DNA of 26,279 nt from an uncultured Collinsella sp. (GTDB lineage: Bacteria; Actinomycetota; Coriobacteriia; Coriobacteriales; Coriobacteriaceae): NCBI GenBank assembly GCA_900548815.1, contig URLR01000026.1, forward strand, positions 1-26,279. The letters are read 5' to 3'. The notes under the pieces were generated by a model, which was not told the origin of the DNA, made no database searches, and saw only the letters and a program-made list of their open reading frames with translations. The position numbers were made by a program, and so were the translations under genes. Numbering within the stretch: position 1 is the stretch's first letter; each line of letters starts with the position of its first letter. This document shows, piece by piece, positions 14,128 through 22,456 of this stretch.

Positions 14128-15423
14128 TTGAATAGCCAGCTGATCCAACAGGGCCGCGCCGCTTATCGCGCGGGTGATTTTTCCGCTGCCGCCCAGATGC
14201 TTGGCGCGGCAAAGACTCCCAACGAGATCATGGGCGAGGCCGACCACCTGCGCGGCAACGCCTTGATGCATCTTGGCATGTACGCCGAGGCCGCCGAGGC
14301 CTACGCCGCCGCCCTCAACGACGGCGCCTATGGCAAGCGCGGCGCTCTGCTCACCAACCGCGGCAAGGCACTCGCCGCGGTGGGCGACTACACCACGGCT
14401 GCCCAGGCGTTCTCTGCAGCTACCCAGGACGCTTCCTACGCCACGCCTTTTAAGGCCTACCTGGGTCTGGGCAACGCGCTGTTCCAGTCGGGCGACTATG
14501 CCAACGCCGGTACCGCCTTCCGTCAGGCTGCCATCGACGGCGCCAACCCGGCTCCTGCCGCTGCCCTCGGCGATCTGGGCCGCTGCTTCATCAAACTCGG
14601 TCGCCCCGCGGACGCCGTTGAGACCTACCGCACGGCTATCGACTTTGCCGGCCCGCGCGACGATACGCGCGCCCTCAACGCCGGCATGGGCCAAGCGCTT
14701 TCCGCCGCCGGCCGCCCTTCCGATGCGCTCGATGCCTTTAACGCCGCTACCGCCGACGGCATCTACCAGCTCACGCCCGAGCAGGCCGACGAGCTTGCCC
14801 GCGTGCACGACTCGCTCGCCGCGCTTTCGGCCCAGACGGCCATGTCCACGGCTCCGGCTCCCGCGATGGACGCTCCCGCTGTCGACCCGCTCGATCCCAC
14901 GGGCGCGACCGGTCAGTTTATGCCCGACCCCTCTGACACCGGCTTCTTTACGCTGTCCGAGTCCGAGATGGTCCAGCAGGACCGCAAGCAGGCCAAGGTT
15001 CGTCGTCGCCACCGCCACACGGGTCTCAAGATCTTCCTGGTACTGCTTCTGCTCATCGTGATCGCGGCCGGCGGTCTTGGCTATGCTTATACGCGCGGCA
15101 TGGGCTACCCCTCGCAGGAGTCCGTCATCACCGACCTGTTCCAGGCTGCCGGTGACGGCGATACCGCCAAAGCCGAGTCCTGCCTGGCCTCGAGCCTGTC
15201 CGAGGACGCCAAGGCGATGATCATCTCCTCCATCCCGCAGGGCGCCACCGTCTCCATCGAGGGCATGGATCAGTCCATGACCGAGACCACCGCCAAGGTG
15301 AAGGCTTCGCTGTCCAAGGGCGGCGAGCAGGAGTACACCGTTAAATTCGTGCGCTCCGACAACCATATCGGTTGGGCCGTTTCCTCCTTCGATATCGATT
15401 TCTCGGCCGCTGACAACCAGTAG
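14128..15423 (+). CDS. TPR-repeat single-pass membrane protein, function unknown
   Basis: The 431 residues begin with about five TPR-like helical pairs (roughly 5-210; for example ALMHLGMYAEAAEAYAAAL, ALAAVGDYTTAAQAFSAA and ALFQSGDYANAGTAFRQAA). An Ala/Pro-rich linker (about 235-280), a basic patch KVRRRHRHTG and one transmembrane helix (about 300-321) follow. The C-terminal domain of about 105 residues is probably extracytoplasmic. It has a fold-like pattern (one helix, then strands) that could be NTF2/DUF4878-like, but this is uncertain. TTG 14128 is the start: AAAGGGGA lies 4-5 bases upstream and the TPR begins immediately. TPRs usually bind proteins, so a scaffold role at the membrane is plausible. 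The gene lies just before the mre cluster but is separated from it by a hairpin. Confidence 0.85.
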   Translation: MNSQLIQQGRAAYRAGDFSAAAQMLGAAKTPNEIMGEADHLRGNALMHLGMYAEAAEAYAAALNDGAYGKRGALLTNRGKALAAVGDYTTAAQAFSAATQDASYATPFKAYLGLGNALFQSGDYANAGTAFRQAAIDGANPAPAAALGDLGRCFIKLGRPADAVETYRTAIDFAGPRDDTRALNAGMGQALSAAGRPSDALDAFNAATADGIYQLTPEQADELARVHDSLAALSAQTAMSTAPAPAMDAPAVDPLDPTGATGQFMPDPSDTGFFTLSESEMVQQDRKQAKVRRRHRHTGLKIFLVLLLLIVIAAGGLGYAYTRGMGYPSQESVITDLFQAAGDGDTAKAESCLASSLSEDAKAMIISSIPQGATVSIEGMDQSMTETTAKVKASLSKGGEQEYTVKFVRSDNHIGWAVSSFDIDFSAADNQ

Positions 15424-15445
15424 TGACCTTATGAGATTTGGCTCT

Positions 15446-15480
15446 GCCCGGCGCTTCACCGCAAGTGAGGTGCCGGGCTT
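15446..15480 (+). terminator. strong hairpin between the TPR gene and mreB, weak terminator
   Basis: GCCCGGCGCTTCAC and GTGAGGTGCCGGGC form a 14-bp stem with two G-T pairs around a 5-base loop. Only TT follows before GCGC, so the T-run is poor. It may be a partial terminator or an RNA-protecting hairpin. Confidence 0.5.
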
Positions 15481-15484
15481 GCGC

Positions 15485-15490
15485 TAGTAT
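15485..15490 (+). promoter_or_regulatory. possible -10 element for the mre cluster
   Basis: TAGTAT lies 48 bases upstream of the mreB start, directly after the hairpin. No convincing -35 hexamer is present 16-18 bases upstream. Tentative. Confidence 0.25.
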
Positions 15491-15538
15491 GATGGGCTAG
15501 TAGTTTTCCAGCAATCATCCAACACATCAGGAGTTGCG

Positions 15539-16582
15539 TTGTTTTCTTTGATGGATATGTTCTTCGGTAGCTATGCGGGCGATCTCGCCATCGACCTCGG
15601 CACCGCCAATACGCTTGTCTCCGTGCGCGGCAAGGGCATCGTCATCCGCGAGCCCTCCGTTGTCGCTATCGACAAGAACGACGAGCGCATCCTGGCAGTC
15701 GGCATCGAGGCCAAGCGTATGCTCGGCCGTACGCCCGGCAACATCGTGGCCGTTCGTCCCCTTAAGGACGGCGTTATCGCCGACTTCGATGTCACCGAGG
15801 CCATGCTTCGCTACTTTATCGACAAGGCTTCCGAGAAGCGCTATCCGTGGACTCCGCGTCCGCGCGTCGTCGTCTGCGTTCCCTCCGGCGTCACGTCGGT
15901 CGAGAAGCGCGCCGTCTTTGAGGCCACGATCCAGGCCGGCGCTCGCCAGGCCTATCTGATCGAGGAGCCCATGGCGGCTGCCATCGGCGCCGACCTGCCC
16001 GTCGAGGAGCCCACGGGCTCCATGGTCATCGATATCGGCGGCGGCACCACCGAGGTCGCCGTTATCGCTATGGGCGGTATTGTCGTGTCGCAGTCCATCC
16101 GCATTGCCGGCGACGAGTTCGACCAAGCTATCCTCACCCATGTTCGCGATGCCTACAACTTGGCTATCGGCGAGCGCACGGCCGAGGACATCAAGATCAA
16201 GGTCGGCTCCGCCGTGCCGCTCAAGGATGAGCTCGACGTCGAGGTCAACGGCCGCGACGTTATCACGGGCCTGCCCAAGACCGTGCGCATCGAGAGCGAG
16301 GAGATTCGTCGCGCGCTCAACAAGCCGCTCGACGAGATGGCCAAGGCCGTTAAGGACGCTCTGGACGCCACGCCGCCCGATCTTGCCTCGGACCTTATGT
16401 ACTACGGCATTCTGCTGACCGGCGGTGGTGCGTTGCTGCGCGGCCTCGACGTGCGCCTGCGCGACGAGACCGGCGTTTCGGTCAACGTCAGCCCCACGGC
16501 GCTCGATAACGTCGTAAACGGCTGTGCCCGTGTGCTCGAGGCCAACGCCTTTGACGGTGGCTTCGTCCAAACCAATGCTTAA
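15539..16582 (+). CDS. mreB: rod shape-determining actin homologue MreB
   Basis: This membrane-associated actin-like filament protein guides the elongation machinery. The 347 residues show the phosphate-1 motif AIDLGTANTLV (17-27), phosphate-2 IDIGGGTTEVAV, and the adenosine motif GILLTGGGALL, all intact. The short N-terminus MFSLMDMFFG is amphipathic, as expected for direct membrane contact. TTG 15539 is favoured because CAGGAG ends 5 bases upstream; an ATG at 15551 is possible but less well placed. It is the first gene of mreBCD-mrdA-rodA, and mreC follows after 21 bases. Confidence 0.96.
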   Translation: MFSLMDMFFGSYAGDLAIDLGTANTLVSVRGKGIVIREPSVVAIDKNDERILAVGIEAKRMLGRTPGNIVAVRPLKDGVIADFDVTEAMLRYFIDKASEKRYPWTPRPRVVVCVPSGVTSVEKRAVFEATIQAGARQAYLIEEPMAAAIGADLPVEEPTGSMVIDIGGGTTEVAVIAMGGIVVSQSIRIAGDEFDQAILTHVRDAYNLAIGERTAEDIKIKVGSAVPLKDELDVEVNGRDVITGLPKTVRIESEEIRRALNKPLDEMAKAVKDALDATPPDLASDLMYYGILLTGGGALLRGLDVRLRDETGVSVNVSPTALDNVVNGCARVLEANAFDGGFVQTNA

Positions 16583-16603
16583 TTTCCAAAAGGTGGATTC
16601 CAT

Positions 16604-17602
16604 TTGGCACGATCTTCGGGTTTCTCTCCAAATCTGAATACCAAGCGACAATCAACGGGTATGCGCCCGTTGATTGTTTTCAGCCTGATTTCGGTGTTGC
16701 TGCTCACGTTTTATATCCGTGAGGGCGAGGCCGGGCCGATTCATGCCGTACGCTCGGGTATGACGACGATTACCTCGCCGGTGCGTTTTTTGGGGTCGGC
16801 CGTGGCGGCTCCCTTCAATGCGATCGGCAACGTGTTCTCCAACCTCACGGCTTCGCAGGAGTCGCTCGATGACCTCAAGAAGCAAAACGAGGTGCTGACC
16901 TCTAAGGTCGCCGAGCTTTCCGAGGCTCAAAAGACTGCCGAGCGCCTGGAGGGCCTGGTCGGGCTGCAATCGACCTACAACCTTAAGTCGACCGCCGCTC
17001 GTATTGTCGGTGCGTCGGGCGATGCCTGGACCTCGACCGTTACCATCGACAAAGGCTCTGCCGACGGCCTGACCATCAACATGCCCGTGACGAGTTCTGC
17101 CGGTGTTATCGGTCAGATTATCGAGGTGTCGGCCAAGACCTCTACCGTGCGTCTGATTGGCGACGAGAACTCGGGCGTGTCGGCTATGGTGCAGGACACG
17201 CGCGCCCAGGGTATGCTGCAGGGCCAGCCCGATGGCACCCTGCGTCTTGAGTACGTGAGCGTCGACTCCGACGTCAAAGTCGGCGACATTATCGTGACCT
17301 CTGGCATTGGCGGTGTGTTCCCCAAGGGCCTGCCGCTTGGCACTGTTTCCTCGGTGGAGAAGTCGGCCAACGACGTGTACTACACCATTGTGGTGCGCGC
17401 TCAGACCACGGCCGAGAACAACGAGGAAGTGCTGGTCATTACCTCGCTGACCGACGAGCACTCGGCCTCGGACGAGGACGTGAGCACGGCTAACAGCACG
17501 CCGCAGGGAACGTCGCGCGATGCTGCGACCAAGACGAAGGACGAGAGCTCGGATGACAGTTCCGACACGTCCGAGACGACCGATTCCGGCTCGAGCGAAT
17601 AG
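16604..17602 (+). CDS. mreC: rod shape-determining protein MreC
   Basis: MreC is an extracytoplasmic scaffold that activates PBP2-RodA. The 332 residues have one N-terminal membrane helix (about 20-38) and a coiled coil (about 82-118). The paired beta-barrel domain (about 125-280) carries the family phrases GVIGQIIEVS and IGDENSGVSAMV. The last 50 residues are a Ser/Thr/Asp/Glu-rich, low-complexity acidic tail, longer than in many relatives. TTG 16604 is preceded by AAAGGTGG with 7-base spacing. The mreD ribosome binding site overlaps its stop codon. Confidence 0.95.
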   Translation: MARSSGFSPNLNTKRQSTGMRPLIVFSLISVLLLTFYIREGEAGPIHAVRSGMTTITSPVRFLGSAVAAPFNAIGNVFSNLTASQESLDDLKKQNEVLTSKVAELSEAQKTAERLEGLVGLQSTYNLKSTAARIVGASGDAWTSTVTIDKGSADGLTINMPVTSSAGVIGQIIEVSAKTSTVRLIGDENSGVSAMVQDTRAQGMLQGQPDGTLRLEYVSVDSDVKVGDIIVTSGIGGVFPKGLPLGTVSSVEKSANDVYYTIVVRAQTTAENNEEVLVITSLTDEHSASDEDVSTANSTPQGTSRDAATKTKDESSDDSSDTSETTDSGSSE

Positions 17603-17613
17603 GGGGCATGTCC

Positions 17614-18180
17614 ATGGATCTACACGAGCAAGGGGCGAGCTCCCGCACGTTTGCAATCGCCGCCATTGCGTGCGTGCTGCTGCAGGCGGGCCTGGCGCCG
17701 CAGATCTCCATTGCGGGCGGTCGCGTCAACTTTATGATTATCCTGGTATGCCTGAGCGTGTTCTCGGGCGATCCCACGCGGGCTGTCGTCTGCGGTTTTT
17801 GCAGCGGCCTGTTCTATGATCTTTCCGCCGCCGTTCCGGTGGGCGTTATGTCGCTGCTGTTGACGGTGGGCAGTTTTGCCCTGGTGCACAGCGCTGCCGG
17901 TCAGACGAGCGGCTCCCCGAGCGCGCGCGGTATTACCGTGGGCGCCTTCGCGCTTGCCATCAACGTGGTCTACAGCATCATCTTGCTGTTTATGGGTCTG
18001 GAGACGAGCTTTGTGGTGGCTGTTTTTGGACACGCCCTGCCGTCTTCGATCCTGACGGGTCTGGTTGCCATTCCGTTTTTGATGTCCGGTGTCGTGACGC
18101 AGTCCGGTTACGGATTCTCCGCACGCGGTGGTCATCAGGCGGGCATGCGCTTTAAGCCCAAGACCCGTAAACTCAAATAG
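17614..18180 (+). CDS. mreD: rod shape-determining membrane protein MreD
   Basis: MreD is a small polytopic membrane protein of the elongasome. From this start it has 188 residues with about five hydrophobic helices, the family's usual design, and the typical loop GGRVNFMIILVCLSVFSGDPTRAVVCGF with a conserved-looking acidic and small-residue pattern. ATG 17614 is preferred because AGGGGG ends 7 bases upstream; the in-frame ATG at 17608 is only one base from that site. Position between mreC and mrdA supports the call, which sequence similarity alone would make only moderately firm. Confidence 0.9.
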   Translation: MDLHEQGASSRTFAIAAIACVLLQAGLAPQISIAGGRVNFMIILVCLSVFSGDPTRAVVCGFCSGLFYDLSAAVPVGVMSLLLTVGSFALVHSAAGQTSGSPSARGITVGAFALAINVVYSIILLFMGLETSFVVAVFGHALPSSILTGLVAIPFLMSGVVTQSGYGFSARGGHQAGMRFKPKTRKLK

Positions 18181-18193
18181 GGGAGGCCCGTAG

Positions 18194-20263
18194 ATGTCTT
18201 CCCAGATGACGGTTATCATCGCCGGTATCGTGCTGGTCGTGGCCATTGTGGTCGCGCTGGTCATCATGCGCCGCGGCGATTCCCGTTTTACCTACGACAC
18301 GCAGCATGGAACGGCCCCGCGCGCCACCGAGGGCGAGGGCAATACCGCCGCAACCGCCTTCAAGGGTCGCTTCTCCATCCTCACCGCCGGCGTGGGCGCG
18401 ATGTTTGCCGCGCTCGCCGTTAAGCTGTGGGGTATGCAGATGGTCTCGTCGGACTACTACGACAAGCAGGCCAAGAGCAATCAGACCCGTACTGTCACCA
18501 CGCCGGCTGTGCGCGGACGAATCCTTGATCGCAATGGCGTGGCACTTGTGCAAAACCGTCCCTCACTTGCCGTTGTCGCCTATCGCGACCTGGCCGATGA
18601 AACCGTGCTGGTGCATCACCTCGCGAATGTGCTCGGAATGCCCTACGTCGCGGTTCTGCGCAACATTCAGGACAATTCCGAGGGCGCCCAGAGCCTACAT
18701 ACCATCGCGACGGACGTGCGCCGCTCCACGGTTGCCTATATCAAGGAGCATGCCGGCGAGTTCCCGGGCGTCAAGATTGCCGAGCGCACCGAGCGCCAGT
18801 ACCCGTACGGCGAGACGGCCTGTCACATTTTGGGCTATACCGGCACCATTACCTCCGAGCAGCTCGAGGCTCAGAACAAGAAGGCTTCGGGCGATAACGA
18901 TAGCGCCGCCGGTCAGATTACGTACCAGTCGGGCGATATCGTGGGCCAGGCGGGCGTCGAGAGCTACTACGAAAACTTGCTGCAGGGTATTCGCGGCGAG
19001 CAGACGGTGAAGGTCGATGCCTCGGGCAATGTGACCGGTCAGGCCGGCGCCGTGCCCGCGAAGGCCGGTTCCGACATTAAGCTCACGCTCGACCTCAAGA
19101 TTCAGCAAGCCTGCGAGACGGCGCTTGCAAGTGCCATTGAGCTCGCTAAGACCACAGGCCACAGCGACGCCGGCAACGGTGCCGTGGTGTGCCTCGACCC
19201 CAATAACGGCGAGATTCTGGGCATGGCCAGTGAGCCCAAGTTCGATCCTTCGGTGTTTATCGGTGGCGTCTCCAACGATGTTTGGACCGAGCTCAACGAT
19301 GACGAGGGTTCGCACCCGTTGCTCAATCGCGCTATTAGCGGCCAGTACATGTCGGCTTCGACCATTAAGCCGCTTTCGGCGCTGGCTGGTCTTGAGTTTG
19401 GAACCTACACTTCAACGCAGACAACCAACTGCACTGGCTATTGGACGGGTCTGGGCAAGTCGTGGGGCAAGCGTTGCTGGCTTCAATCCGGACATGGTGT
19501 CATGACGCTGCAGTCCGGTATCGCCAATTCCTGCGACCCCGTGTTCTACGACATGGGCAAGGCGTTCTTTTATGACGAGCAACATCCCGAGGGCCTGCAG
19601 GAGGTCTTTCGTCGCTGGGGCCTGGGCAAGACCTGCGGCATCGACCTGCCGAGTGAGGGCACGGGCCGTATTCCCGATGCCGAGTGGAAAGAGTCTTACT
19701 TTACCGACGCATCTGCCGAGGACCGCAAGTGGAATGCCGGCGATATGACCAACATTGCCATCGGCCAGGGCGACATCCTGGTGACGCCCCTGCAGATGGC
19801 GTGCGCCTATATGGGTCTTGCCAACGGCGGCAAACAGTACGTGCCTCACGTGTTTTTGTCAGCCGTGTCGCGCGATGGCGACGGTGATGCCTATAAATAC
19901 AACGGCAAGGGCAAGAAGAAGCGCCTGGAGGCCAAGATCAACAGCGATTCGGATTTGGCTCTTGTTCGCAACGGCATGCACGATGTGATTTACTCCGCGT
20001 CGACTTCGACCGCCGCGCACTTTAACTCCCTGACCCCTACGGTCTACGGCAAGTCCGGCACAGGCGAGAAGAGCGGCGAGGACGATTACGCGTGGTTTTG
20101 CGCCTACGCGCCGGCCGATGACCCCAAGTACGTGATTGCCACCGTCTTGGAACAGGGCGGTGGCGGCTCCGATACCGCGTTGCACGTCGTGCGCGATGTC
20201 CTCGGTGCGATTTATGACGAGCCCGACACGTCGACGGCCACGGGCGATTCCTCGGTTCGATAG
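18194..20263 (+). CDS. mrdA: penicillin-binding protein 2, elongation-specific transpeptidase, with an extra N-terminal membrane helix
   Basis: A class B PBP that cross-links peptidoglycan with RodA during elongation. The 689 residues contain the dimerisation/pedestal motif RGRILDRNG, and the transpeptidase motifs STIK with nucleophile Ser389 (389-392), SCD (446-448) and KSGT (620-623). The SxD form is usual for PBP2. Two hydrophobic helices are predicted, at about 6-25 and 60-79, separated by a polar linker of about 34 residues; most PBP2 proteins have one. The start ATG at 18194 has GGGAGG 7 bases upstream, and no better downstream start exists before the second helix. mreD ends 13 bases upstream and rodA starts 9 bases downstream. 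Confidence 0.95.
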   Translation: MSSQMTVIIAGIVLVVAIVVALVIMRRGDSRFTYDTQHGTAPRATEGEGNTAATAFKGRFSILTAGVGAMFAALAVKLWGMQMVSSDYYDKQAKSNQTRTVTTPAVRGRILDRNGVALVQNRPSLAVVAYRDLADETVLVHHLANVLGMPYVAVLRNIQDNSEGAQSLHTIATDVRRSTVAYIKEHAGEFPGVKIAERTERQYPYGETACHILGYTGTITSEQLEAQNKKASGDNDSAAGQITYQSGDIVGQAGVESYYENLLQGIRGEQTVKVDASGNVTGQAGAVPAKAGSDIKLTLDLKIQQACETALASAIELAKTTGHSDAGNGAVVCLDPNNGEILGMASEPKFDPSVFIGGVSNDVWTELNDDEGSHPLLNRAISGQYMSASTIKPLSALAGLEFGTYTSTQTTNCTGYWTGLGKSWGKRCWLQSGHGVMTLQSGIANSCDPVFYDMGKAFFYDEQHPEGLQEVFRRWGLGKTCGIDLPSEGTGRIPDAEWKESYFTDASAEDRKWNAGDMTNIAIGQGDILVTPLQMACAYMGLANGGKQYVPHVFLSAVSRDGDGDAYKYNGKGKKKRLEAKINSDSDLALVRNGMHDVIYSASTSTAAHFNSLTPTVYGKSGTGEKSGEDDYAWFCAYAPADDPKYVIATVLEQGGGGSDTALHVVRDVLGAIYDEPDTSTATGDSSVR

Positions 20264-20272
20264 GAGGTTGCG

Positions 20273-21499
20273 ATGGACTTTTCGCCGGCGGACCTGTTCC
20301 GCTCAACCAAAACCGGCTCTCGCAGCAGCCTGGACCGCGTTAATAAGCAGCTCTCGGCCTCGCGCGGCACGTTCCGCCAGAAGGTACACATCGGTGTGCT
20401 GCTGGCTACCGTCGCACTCGTTGCCTATGGCGCCATCATTATTTGGTCGGCGTCGCAGTTTAAGGCCGATGCCTCGTTCTCGCGCCACCTGCTGGGCATT
20501 GGCATTGGCGCGGTGCTGGCGGTGCTCGTCTGGCGCACCGACCTGCGTGGCATTTCCAATTTCTCGACGGCGCTGCTCGTCATTGACCTTATTGTGATCT
20601 TTTCGCCCAAGATTCCGGGCCTGTCCTACACGGGCGGCTTGGGAATGACGGGTTGGATCAAGATTCCCGGTATCGGCCTGACCTTCCAGCCCGTTGAGCT
20701 CGCCAAGCTCATCACCATTTTCTTTATGGCCACGCTTGGCTCGCAATACAACGGCCGCATCGATACCGTTCGCGACTACGTCAAGCTCTGCGGTATGCTG
20801 TCCATCCCGTTTTTGGCCGTCGTCGCCATGGGCGACCTGGGCTCGGGCCTGGTCGTGCTGGTCTCGGGTGCCATCGTCATCTGCATGAGCGGTGCACGGC
20901 GCGAATGGGTGCTGTCGACCTTGGCCCTGCTAGTTGGTTTGATTGCGCTCATCTTGGCGCTCGACTCGGTCTTTGATTCGCTCCTTGGCCACGACGTGCT
21001 AATCAAGCAGTATCAGATGAATCGTCTGACAGTCTTCATCGACCCCGACAATGCCAATTCGGACGATGCCTACAACCTGCAGCAGTCGCTCATTGCCGTC
21101 GGCTCGGGTGGATTCTTTGGTAAGGGCCTGGGCCACGCGACGCAGTCGGCCGGCGGCTTTCTACCCGAGTTCCACACCGACTTCGTCTTCGCCTTCCTGT
21201 CCGAGACGTTCGGCTTCTGCGGCTCCTTTTTGCTCCTTTGCCTCTACGTGCTGCTGATCTTCTCGACGATCCGCGTTGCCTTTAAGTGCGAGTCACTGTT
21301 TTTGCGCCTATCGTGCGTGGGTATCGTCGGCATGTGGGCGTTCCAGACCTTCGAGAACATCGGCATGTGCATTGGCATGATGCCGATTACCGGTATTCCG
21401 CTGCCGTTTATTAGTTTTGGTTCGTCGTCGATGATGATTCAGTTGCTGACGGTGGGTATCGTACAATCCATATGGCGGCATCGTTCGGGCGCCGCGTAA
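20273..21499 (+). CDS. rodA: SEDS peptidoglycan glycosyltransferase RodA
   Basis: RodA is a polytopic membrane enzyme that polymerises lipid II into glycan strands together with PBP2. The 408 residues have about ten hydrophobic helices after a polar N-terminus of about 37 residues. Family motifs are GWIKIPGIGLTFQPVELAKL (127-146), the extracellular block LPEFHTDFVFAFLSE with the conserved Asp303, and the C-terminal GIPLPFISFGSSSM. TAGGAGG precedes the ATG. FtsW is the close alternative, but the neighbours mreBCD and PBP2 support RodA. Confidence 0.94.
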   Translation: MDFSPADLFRSTKTGSRSSLDRVNKQLSASRGTFRQKVHIGVLLATVALVAYGAIIIWSASQFKADASFSRHLLGIGIGAVLAVLVWRTDLRGISNFSTALLVIDLIVIFSPKIPGLSYTGGLGMTGWIKIPGIGLTFQPVELAKLITIFFMATLGSQYNGRIDTVRDYVKLCGMLSIPFLAVVAMGDLGSGLVVLVSGAIVICMSGARREWVLSTLALLVGLIALILALDSVFDSLLGHDVLIKQYQMNRLTVFIDPDNANSDDAYNLQQSLIAVGSGGFFGKGLGHATQSAGGFLPEFHTDFVFAFLSETFGFCGSFLLLCLYVLLIFSTIRVAFKCESLFLRLSCVGIVGMWAFQTFENIGMCIGMMPITGIPLPFISFGSSSMMIQLLTVGIVQSIWRHRSGAA

Positions 21500-21517
21500 C
21501 CGCTGGAGGGGTTTGCC

Positions 21518-22447
21518 ATGAAGATTCCCGTAGATAAGTTGACCAGCGCTTTTAAGATGGGCGCGTCTGTTAAGAAGGATTCCGATACACCGGTGCGTGT
21601 CTCGGTTTACCTTGATTCGACCGCGTCTCGCTTTTTGGTCGAGACGGTGCGCGATGCCTTTGTGCCGCAGACGACTTCGGGCATTGTGCGTGTTGATCGC
21701 CTGGGGGAGGACCGTATCGTTCCCAAGGCCGATACCGACGTGGTGTTGGTCCTCTCGTGCGGATCCGACCGCCTGGAGAGTGCTGTGCAGGAGCTCGTGA
21801 TTGCCGGCGCGCCCGTGTGCGTGCTTGCCGAGTCCGCCGTCGAGGTGCCGTTCGTTGAGGAATCTACGCCCATGCTCGGCGTGGTGGCGGCGACCGATAA
21901 GACCTATCTGCTCGAGACGCTTGCTCGCTGGATCCTCGATCGTACGGACAAGGAGACGGCTTTTGCCGCCAACTTTGCTTTTATGCGCATCGCGGCGGCA
22001 AATCGCATCATTACCTCGTGCGCGCTTACCAACATGGCGACGGGCGCCCTGGTGTTTTTGCCGGGTGCCGACTATCCCGTGATGGCGCTGGCACAGGTGG
22101 GCATGCTCTTTGAGCTGGCGGCCATCTTTGGACGCGGCATAAAGCCCGAGCGCGGCTACGAGGTCGCGGGCGTGCTCGCTGGCGGTCTGGTGATTCGCGC
22201 CGTCACCCGCGCATTGGTGAAGCAGACGCCGCACATCGGCTTTGTCGTCAAGGCGTTAACCGCAGCCGCGGGTACCTATGGCATGGGCCGCGCGCTCGTG
22301 TCGCTCTACGAGCGCGATGTGGACTACAGCCGTGCCAACGAGGTTGCTGCTGCCACGTTCTCGCGCGTTCGCGACCTGGTGACCACGGTCGCCGGTGCCA
22401 CCCGTCCTATGAGTCCTTTCGAGGATGAATCCGATCTCGCTGCTTAG
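21518..22447 (+). CDS. DUF697-like membrane protein, function unknown
   Basis: The 309 residues have two parts. Residues about 25-145 show an alternating strand-helix pattern (VRVSVYLD, DTDVVLVLSCG, APVCVLAES, PMLGVVAAT) that resembles a P-loop GTPase or Rossmann fold but has no Walker A. Residues about 148-262 resemble the DUF697/YcjF domain, with FAANFAFMRIAAANRIITS, a hydrophobic segment near 168-205, GRGIKPERGYEVAGVLAGG and a second hydrophobic run near 215-258. It is therefore probably membrane-associated. GGAGG lies upstream of the ATG. It sits 18 bases after rodA and 9 bases before the radical-SAM gene, so it is probably in the same transcript. The family assignment is from memory of the pattern and needs a profile search. 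Confidence 0.75.
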   Translation: MKIPVDKLTSAFKMGASVKKDSDTPVRVSVYLDSTASRFLVETVRDAFVPQTTSGIVRVDRLGEDRIVPKADTDVVLVLSCGSDRLESAVQELVIAGAPVCVLAESAVEVPFVEESTPMLGVVAATDKTYLLETLARWILDRTDKETAFAANFAFMRIAAANRIITSCALTNMATGALVFLPGADYPVMALAQVGMLFELAAIFGRGIKPERGYEVAGVLAGGLVIRAVTRALVKQTPHIGFVVKALTAAAGTYGMGRALVSLYERDVDYSRANEVAAATFSRVRDLVTTVAGATRPMSPFEDESDLAA

Positions 22448-22456
22448 GGGTTTCTT

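Noticed and set aside
14107..15459. Minus-strand open frame of 450 codons opposite the TPR protein gene
   Set aside because: It mirrors the TPR coding frame; composition is Gly/Val/Arg/His-biased and no domain is visible.
15527..16651. Minus-strand open frame of 374 codons opposite mreB
   Set aside because: mreB is certain, and this frame is its complement shadow.
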